64,000 bases of DNA from Salticus scenicus. Taxonomy: Eukaryota; Arthropoda; Arachnida; Araneae; Salticidae. Both the position numbers and the translations under genes were made by a program. Below the pieces are notes generated by a model, which made no database searches, had not been told where the DNA came from, and was given only the letters and a program-made list of their open reading frames with translations. Below are positions 57,809 to 64,000 of this stretch, in pieces. Where the stretch lies: NCBI GenBank assembly GCA_963930645.1, contig OZ005656.1:272688195-272752194 (forward strand), read 5' to 3'. Positions within the stretch are counted from its first letter, which is position 1. Each line of letters starts with the position of its first letter.

Positions 57809-58449
57809 TAGATGATATTTTTTCAGTTACTAGTAACATGATACAAAAGAAATTTTAGATTTTACTAACTCCCTTTGCCAATCTATTCAATTTACCCTTG
57901 AAATTGAGAATAATAATAATAATAATAATAAAAGCTCTTGTTTGATATTCTTATTGAACATATAGATGTCAATAATATTTTCAGTTTTACAGATCTTCCA
58001 TTTATTGAAATTCCGCTTTTTTTTTTTTTTTTTCTAGACAATACCTAAACTCCAGTTTAGCTTATCCTCTCTCATGTTGTTATTCACACCCTTTTACATC
58101 GCACTTTACAGTATTGTACTGATTCCAAATTGGTATAAGATGAATTATTTAGAATTTTTTTTCAAACGTCTATTCTTTTACAGGAACCAACCCCCCCCCC
58201 CCCCCCCTCTTGAAGTTAAAATATCCATTTGTTCTATCTGCACTCCTTATCACAAAAGTATTTCAATAATATTTCTACCTCCTTTAAATACCAATAATTT
58301 GATTTAATAAAACAACCTGCTATTTTACCTTTTAAAAGTGCTAGTATTATCTACTGTATCTGCTGTAAAAATTGTATTTTGGCATATATAAGTAAGTGAA
58401 ACTGTAGAATCGCTGAGATTGGAATTAAAGATCACGAACGTGCTAATAA
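57809..58449. other. AT-rich stretch with a poly(C) run
   Basis: An ATA repeat (57,911), poly(T) (58,018) and poly(C) (58,190-58,207) occur. No gene was seen. Confidence 0.45.
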
Positions 58450-58791
58450 ATCTGGTGTTATTTCGATATATTTTCGCACAACATTTTACTAAACCCGACA
58501 CAGCAGCGTGCGCGGGAAGGTTCAAGGTCAGCGGGTAATCAACTTGTTCGACTGACATTCGGAAAAGTTGAGTATGTTGTGTTTGGTAAAGAGCTGAGCG
58601 AAATCTCTCGTAAGATACGGCTCGTGCATCCTTCCAGAGGGCGTCTTTACAACGCTACAGATAAGTGCAGTTTCCACAGCGGTTGGTTGGAAGTTGATTC
58701 GAGTGGTGCTATTCAGAATCCTTTGATGTGGTCAAGCGGTTCGACGTGGTTGGTTGTCAGGGAGAAGTTCCTGGCCCTAACCCCCTGCTGA
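58450..58791 (+). CDS. GC-rich open frame, product unknown
   Basis: The plus strand is open for 113 codons from after a TAA at 58,447 to a TGA at 58,789. The section from 58,500 on has near-balanced composition amid AT-rich DNA and reads, in part, QLVRLTFGKVEYVVFGKEL, IRLVHPSRGRLYNA and GWLEVDSSGAIQNPLMW. There is no ATG near its start, so it would be an exon or a truncated coding piece. I do not recognise the family. The 5' part shares GGAAGGTTCAAGG(T/C)CAGCG with 10.9 kb, which suggests a repeat-borne origin. Close to its end GATGTGGTCAAGCGGTTCGA resembles a Pol III A box, so a SINE is an alternative. Confidence 0.3.
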   Translation: MWCYFDIFSHNILLNPTQQRAREGSRSAGNQLVRLTFGKVEYVVFGKELSEISRKIRLVHPSRGRLYNATDKCSFHSGWLEVDSSGAIQNPLMWSSGSTWLVVREKFLALTPC

Positions 58792-59739
58792 GATAATTGA
58801 GGGGCCAGAGGCAGATATCTTTGTCAATTTTGCATGCTTTCCTTTGAAGTAACTGCGCAATCTGATAAAAATGGTTACAACTAATGACAAGACATTTGGC
58901 TCTTTGTGTCGGAAGCGTCATTAATGATCTTTTGAATCTCGAAGCTTCAACCCTAGTGGAAACCAGTCTTTAGAGACGCTACTCGATATTCTAGGACGTC
59001 TATTTAGGGTCCCCAGCTACAACCTATTCCCCTCAATAAAGTTAAAACCGTACCTCAGTTATATTCAATTCTCTTCTGATGTCTTTATTACTAGAATGTA
59101 ACTGTTGTGCTTGTACCTTTTAGGCACTAATGAAGGCGTATTTAGAACCAAAGCGTTTGTCAAGATTTAATGTTTATAAAAGTGTGCTTTTAATTTTTAT
59201 TGTTAAAAAAACATCTAATTATAAATGTTGGTGACTTATAAACCATTACACATTTGTGTGAATACCTATGTGTAGCAATTATTCTGTATTGTCTTACTTT
59301 GAATCTTCAAGGTAATCTTTTAGTCAATTTTATTCTTAATAATAAATATTTTAAACAATAATTTAAAATTGATTTCTTTCTTTCGCTTTTTTTTCTTAAT
59401 TAAGTATAAACACTTAAACTTTGATTAGAAAGACCTCCACGGAAGGCATATCACCTTAGACCCAATGACCCTAGTACAGGCTTTAACACCAACGCCAACA
59501 CTCAACCTTAAATTTTGAAGATGTGGTAATTAACATTAAAATTTTTATTTTTGTTTCCTTTGCGTATATGTAATAAATTGGAAAAAAAAAAAAGAATCCC
59601 CACCGGCAGATTAAAAAATAAATAAATAAATAAATAAATAAAAGATAGATATGATTTATTAATTTATAATAAGATAAATTAATAGTTATTGGATATATAT
59701 ATATATATATTTTTTTTTTTTTACTTATATCTTTGTGAA
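58792..59739. other. Unassigned stretch, moderately AT-rich
   Basis: 58.8-59.1 kb keeps the higher GC content of the preceding frame but has no long open frame. After that the stretch is AT-rich, with an AAAT microsatellite at 59,618-59,642 and a TA run. Confidence 0.45.
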
Positions 59740-59756
59740 ACTGAAGTGTATCTAGT

Positions 59757-59788
<32 letters not shown>

Positions 59789-60130
59789 GTGATACTGTTT
59801 CTTTTCTTTTAGGGAAAAAGTAATACTTGTTAATAAAGCTAATTTTTTCCATTACGATTTTTAAATTACGTACTATTAAAAAAATAAAAGAAAAGAAAAA
59901 TAACATAAAAAAAACTCCTCTCTTATTGGATTTTATGTAAAGGTCAGAAATTATAACAATAATGACTCTAATGTTCATTTTAAATATCAGCATTTTTTTT
60001 TTTTTTTTTTTTCATTACTGAAATTTCTTAGATTATCACAAGTAAGAATTTTATTTAGTCGGTAAAAGAATTGCTTGAAAAAAAAAGAGCAAATGCTCGC
60101 CTCAAATAAAAGAGGGATTTAAAATTTTTA
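59740..60130 (+). repeat. Dispersed AT-rich family E, copy 5
   Basis: It has TTTTTTCCATTACGATTTTT, the AAAAGAAAAGAAAA tract, TTTTATGTAAAGGTCAGAAA and TTTCTTAGATTATCACAAG. The preceding CTGAAGTGTATCTAGTG is shared with copy 2. Confidence 0.6.
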
Positions 60131-60224
60131 TAGCTAAACATTAAAAAAGTTCTTGAATAGAATTTTCAAATAATTCATTTCAAATAATTTCAAATAACCA
60201 TATTGTAAGGGGAAAAAAAAACTA

Positions 60225-60460
60225 CAGAACTGGCGTTTATAAGTATAAAACACTGAATAAACACTATAAAATGCATGAACTCGCAACAGTTTTTTCAACA
60301 ATGCGAACAAAGTAGACACGAGTTCTGCAAACAAAACAGCAATACACCTGCGTTTGCTTGCAACACTCATGCCTACCTTGTTCGCCTAATGAAGAGTCCT
60401 GTTTTCTTTCGATTTTAAACGATTGTTGTGAGTTCTTGCATTTTATAGCGTTTATTTTCC
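60225..60460. repeat. Foldback repeat related to 34.3 kb
   Basis: The arms (AATAAACACTATAAAATGCA, GAACTCGCAACA) pair with TGTTGTGAGTTC and TGCATTTTATAGCGTTTATT. The loop shares TGCCTAC.TTG.TCGCCT with the 34-kb copy. The CTGAAGA core is decayed here to CTAATGA, with GATTTTAAA in place of GACCCGAAA. Confidence 0.55.
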
Positions 60461-60878
60461 TTTCTTTCTTTTATTTAATTCTTTCTTTAATTTATTAAAG
60501 TATATACAATAGACCTTTCGAAGTTAATTTTTTTATTACATTAACGATATTTAACGATAAATTCGCGTTCTTTAATTTCCAGGTTTTTATAATTTTTATT
60601 TCAAATTGATTTTATTGAATATATATATGTATATATATATATTTTAATAAAGTCAATTATTTAGTTTATTATTTTATAAGACTTTAACAATTATTAAAAG
60701 ATTTTATATTATTGAAAAATATCATCGTTTCTTAATTTTAATTTAATTTATCAAAATTAAACTGATAGTAGTCGGTTAAATCTTGTTCCATTCTGAGCTG
60801 TTTCATTGTGAATATAAATTCAAAATCGTGCATTTTTGTTTATGAAATTAACAACATCATAATGTTGAATATATCACG

Positions 60879-60883
<5 letters not shown>

Positions 60884-60941
<58 letters not shown>
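60884..60941. repeat. (TA)n microsatellite at a Tc1 border
   Basis: An uninterrupted TA run of about 58 bases abuts the left end of the Tc1 element, a natural target for a TA-specific transposase. Confidence 0.9.
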
Positions 60942-60944
<3 letters not shown>

Positions 60945-62821
60945 TCATGTTTGTGAAAATTGCAACACCATGAAATAATTGTCAGAAATTATTGAAATTA
61001 TTTCCACATATAGTGGTACAAATAAACCATCAAATGTACAAGACAAAAACAACAAGAACATCTGAAATCAGTACTTTGTGTGTCTGCCACGCTGAGCGAT
61101 GAGATCCTGTACACGTCGCGGCATTGAATCACAGAATTTCTGAATGTAATCCTGGGAAATGGCATTCAAGATGGCTTCGACTTGATGCCAAAGTTCAATC
61201 TTACTGTGTGCACCACCAGTTGTACGAGCGAGTCGCCGACCAATGAAATCCTAGACATGCTCGATGAGCAACATATCCGGGGAATAAGCAGGCCATGGAA
61301 GAAGCGCAACCTATTGCGCACTGAAGAAGGCTTGTGCAGTCTGATAAATATGTGCACGAGCATTATCCTGCTTGAAATACAGCACTCGGGATGCATCGAA
61401 GAATAGGAAGGACTTCTGGCTCCAAAATTTCCCTTATGTAGTAATCACTGTTGAGGTTGCCCGCAATGTGCACCAGATGAGATCGACAATTATACCCAAT
61501 AGCTCCCCACATCATGATGCTGGGCGTTTGTGCTGTACGACTCTGGATAATACACTGTGGAAGCTGGAAGCAGACGTTCCCCCCTCTACTCTTCCATCAT
61601 TGTACTCCAGATTGTAGCGAGATTCATCGGAGAAAACAATTTGTTGCTACTGGGCACGCCACGTGCTGTGTTGCTGGCCCACAGAAGTCAGAGGCATCTG
61701 TGACTCAGCAAAAGGGGAATCCTGCGTAGAGGAACCCTTGCATGCAGTTCATGATGCAGAAAACAGCAACGAACCGTGAAGCTAGACAACAAAACACCTG
61801 TAGCCTTGCTCTAACGTTGTGCTAACACACAAGAGGACGCTGTATGGTTCGTCACAGCCATGCGGATGAGGTGTCTGTCGGCTCATGCCGTTGTTCTATT
61901 ACGTGCCCCACTTTCGGCTTGCTTGATTCTCCTCTGTCCATTTCTTCCAAACACGCATCACTGTTGTGGCATTACACTGCGTGCGAGCTGCGATTTCTTG
62001 ATACGAAAGTCCACCCTCTCGGATACCAATAATGCGGCCTCGTACGAAATCCGTTAGTTGTTGGATGGCACCCTCCGCTTTTGACGCGGCATATTGACCG
62101 CCAATGAAAAGCTTGTCGCAGACAGAGGACGATAAACATATTTCAGTGCGCCTTTACAGTACTTTGTACTTTATATACCTGGAACAAGCGACTGGTAAAG
62201 AGTCGGTTCTCGTTCCACGCATGCGCAATCGCTTTGTAATTCTAATCATTAGCATGCCTTACTTTACTCTGATAAAATTATTAGGCAGTAAGTTCGAATT
62301 TTCCTCAATTAGTTATTTCGAAATATATTTTTATAACAATAATTCTTTATTTAATAGTCAACAGTCAAATAATTAAAAAGTTTGTCTTACCTGGGTTAGC
62401 ACAGGTACTCCATCACTTGAGATTTATTGATGAAGAATCTCGTAACTTTTATCATCAGCAGAAAAACAGAATTGTTACTTGAAAAATTCGATGAATTATA
62501 TATATGTTAGTTTTTAGACGAACTTCTGTTTTAAAACAAAACTACTTGTTTTTCTGTAATAAAATGTAGATTAATATTTATAATCTTACACAATATGTAG
62601 ATTAATTACTATTCACAATAATTCAGATATTGACTGCGTAATTGAAGAATGCCTAGATGTTTACTTTTTAAATTTATTTATCTTAGACATAAAATACGAT
62701 TAAGTAGAATTAAAAAATGGAACGTCTGTTACATACAAGAAATGTTACATGATTACAAAAGAAAAGAAAAGAAACAGTAGTTGTAGAGTGACGCGACATA
62801 TCGTCACGTGATGAGGCAGGT

Positions 62822-62858
<37 letters not shown>

Positions 62859-63014
62859 GTTGGCGGGAAAAAAAAGTTTCGGAACATGAAAACAAAAGTT
62901 AATAAAAATTGTTCTGAGGTTAGATGTTTGCAACATACTACTCTACATTTCCTGTACATTTGGTTCAATTTGCATAATCCCTTAATGGCGTTGCAATTTT
63001 CACAAACATGAGTG
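60942..63014 (-). mobile_element. Tc1-like element with intact ends (2.07 kb)
   Basis: Terminal repeats CACTCATGTTTGTGAAAATT, continuing GCAAC(A/G)CCAT, pair over about 32 bp with few changes, flanked by TA. A degenerate transposase occupies 61,068-62,092 on the minus strand. The right 0.9 kb is AT-rich and noncoding, with a poly(A) run at 62,825-62,853. The ends could still be used in trans. Confidence 0.88.
61068..62092 (-). pseudogene. Tc1-like transposase (DD34E type), multiply broken
   Basis: All landmarks of a full-length transposase of about 340 residues are visible, but spread over different frames. They are a start MPRQKRRVPS; a helix-turn-helix region with REGGLSYQEIAARTQ; catalytic motifs FSDESRYNL, QDNARAH and SPDM..IEHV; and the C-terminal IAQRGRHTKY before the stop at 61,068. 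Frameshifts and stops, for example TAG in place of the Trp codon after IEHV, separate them. The protein would have cut and joined DNA at TA sites. It is inactive here. Confidence 0.85.
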
Positions 63015-63809
63015 TATATAATATATATATACATTAAATATACATTTTTTTTTACAGTAAAGTTATTATGTGCAGCTTATATTCTTCAAGAAAAAACTTT
63101 GAAGGTGGACGGCATAATTTGCAAAATACGTAATATATGGCTTAGATTTAAATACTTAAGCTCTTCTGCCCCTCCCCCCTCTTCCCTAAATAATCATAAT
63201 AATAAAAATAATTAGCTACCAAAGCAGCATTATGTTTTTTAACACAGTGCATACGCAAATAATAGCTTTGCATTAGATGTCAAGTTTTTTTTTTTTTTGG
63301 GGGGGGGGGTGGGGGGGGTGGGGGGGTGGGGGGGGGAGTATGTTTTTTCGGAGACCACCATCTTTAAATCAAATTTTATGATTTTCTTTACATATTTTTC
63401 CTTAATTAACAATTTTACAACAAATTTTCTGGTGTGAAATTTTTGATTTTGTTTTTTGTATTTGTTTTTGTTTTTTGTTTCTCTCTCTCTAAAAATACCG
63501 TATTTGATGTTGTGCACACGGGTCGTCCTTGGAATGATTTTTTTTTTTTTTTTCTTTTCCCGCCGTATTTTTAACTGTGTGGTACCCAGTATATTTTTTA
63601 ATACGTGATAATTAACATTTATTTTTTTTCTTTTTTAAATCACTTTAAATCTGCTATACATTCCTATTTGATTAAATGAAACACCAGTTTTAAGTTTTTA
63701 AGTTAAATAGTATATAAAATTTATTAATTTTTAAAAATATGAATAAATAACGATACACACACACACACACATATACATATAAATATATTCGTAGATCTGC
63801 AAATTCAGT
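63015..63809. other. AT-rich stretch with poly(G) and CA repeats
   Basis: A T run followed by a G-rich run (63,288-63,337) and a CA microsatellite (63,756-63,770) occur. No gene was recognised. Confidence 0.5.
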
Positions 63810-64000
63810 TACGCTTATAGAGTTCTTTTATGTCTCTTACCGTTTCATTTTCTTTTACGGAAAAACGTATATTAGAGAATAAAGGAATGAAAGAGCTAAT
63901 TTTTTCTATTACGCTGTTCAAATTGCACACCATTAAAAATTAAAAAAAAAAAAAAAAGAAAGAAAGAAAGAAAGAAGGAAAGAAAGAAAGAAAGAAAGAA
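63810..64000 (+). repeat. Dispersed AT-rich family E, copy 6, cut by the window end
   Basis: It has TTTTTTCTATTACGCTGTTC and AAATTGCACACCATTAAAAA, then an expanded GAAA microsatellite from 63,957 to the window end. Confidence 0.6.

Noticed and set aside
62808..63034. Lys-rich or Phe-rich frames across a homopolymer
   Set aside because: They are translations of a poly(A)/poly(T) run inside the Tc1 element's noncoding part.

Overview
This window is AT-rich nuclear DNA of a eukaryote, most likely an arthropod, and an arachnid or similar repeat-rich lineage would fit. It contains long A/T homopolymers, dense microsatellites, tRNA-derived repeats, Helitrons, Tc1/mariner elements, a Penelope-like fragment, non-LTR retrotransposon fragments and one young LTR element. 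I see no bacterial operon, prophage or CRISPR array, and no complete host protein-coding gene. The species assignment is inference from repeat content only.

Layout. 1-7.9 kb: two tandem arrays (370-bp and 145-bp units), a possible signal-peptide exon (4,691-4,772), a one-hairpin MITE and a dispersed repeat. 7.9-10.7 kb: a non-autonomous Helitron on the minus strand carrying a C-rich tandem array of about 280-bp dimers. 11-17.8 kb: a broken coding relic, an inverted pair of tRNA-like repeats, one possible exon and a second, short Helitron. 18-24 kb: foldback and tandem repeats, a GC-rich 58-codon reading frame, and a 420-bp foldback element whose pre-insertion (empty) site is preserved in an inverted duplicate near 32 kb. 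28.5-29.2 kb: three tRNA-Thr(TGT)-like sequences in a palindromic composite. 32.5-35.5 kb: an internally deleted mariner relative beside a decayed Tc1 element holding a LINE ORF1 fragment. 38.1-42.6 kb: a non-autonomous LTR retrotransposon with 724/725-bp LTRs, a 4-bp target duplication, primer site, polypurine tract and a gag-like frame but no visible pol. 45-51 kb: a LINE 3' fragment and two more Helitron 3' ends. 51-64 kb: a pogo/Tigger-like MITE, a 170-bp tandem array, a 698-bp foldback element, a Penelope-like GIY-YIG fragment, an unassigned GC-rich open frame and a degenerate Tc1 element with intact terminal repeats.

The parts form layers of non-autonomous elements rather than a pathway. 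Parasites sit within parasites (a MITE inside the LTR element's gag), families share termini or interiors, and several copies give direct evidence of how and when insertion occurred. The strongest items for follow-up are the LTR element whose gag start codon lies inside the LTR, the clustered difference between its two LTR ends, the empty-site pair, the MITE subfamilies with exchanged ends, and a recurring hammerhead-like core in three places.
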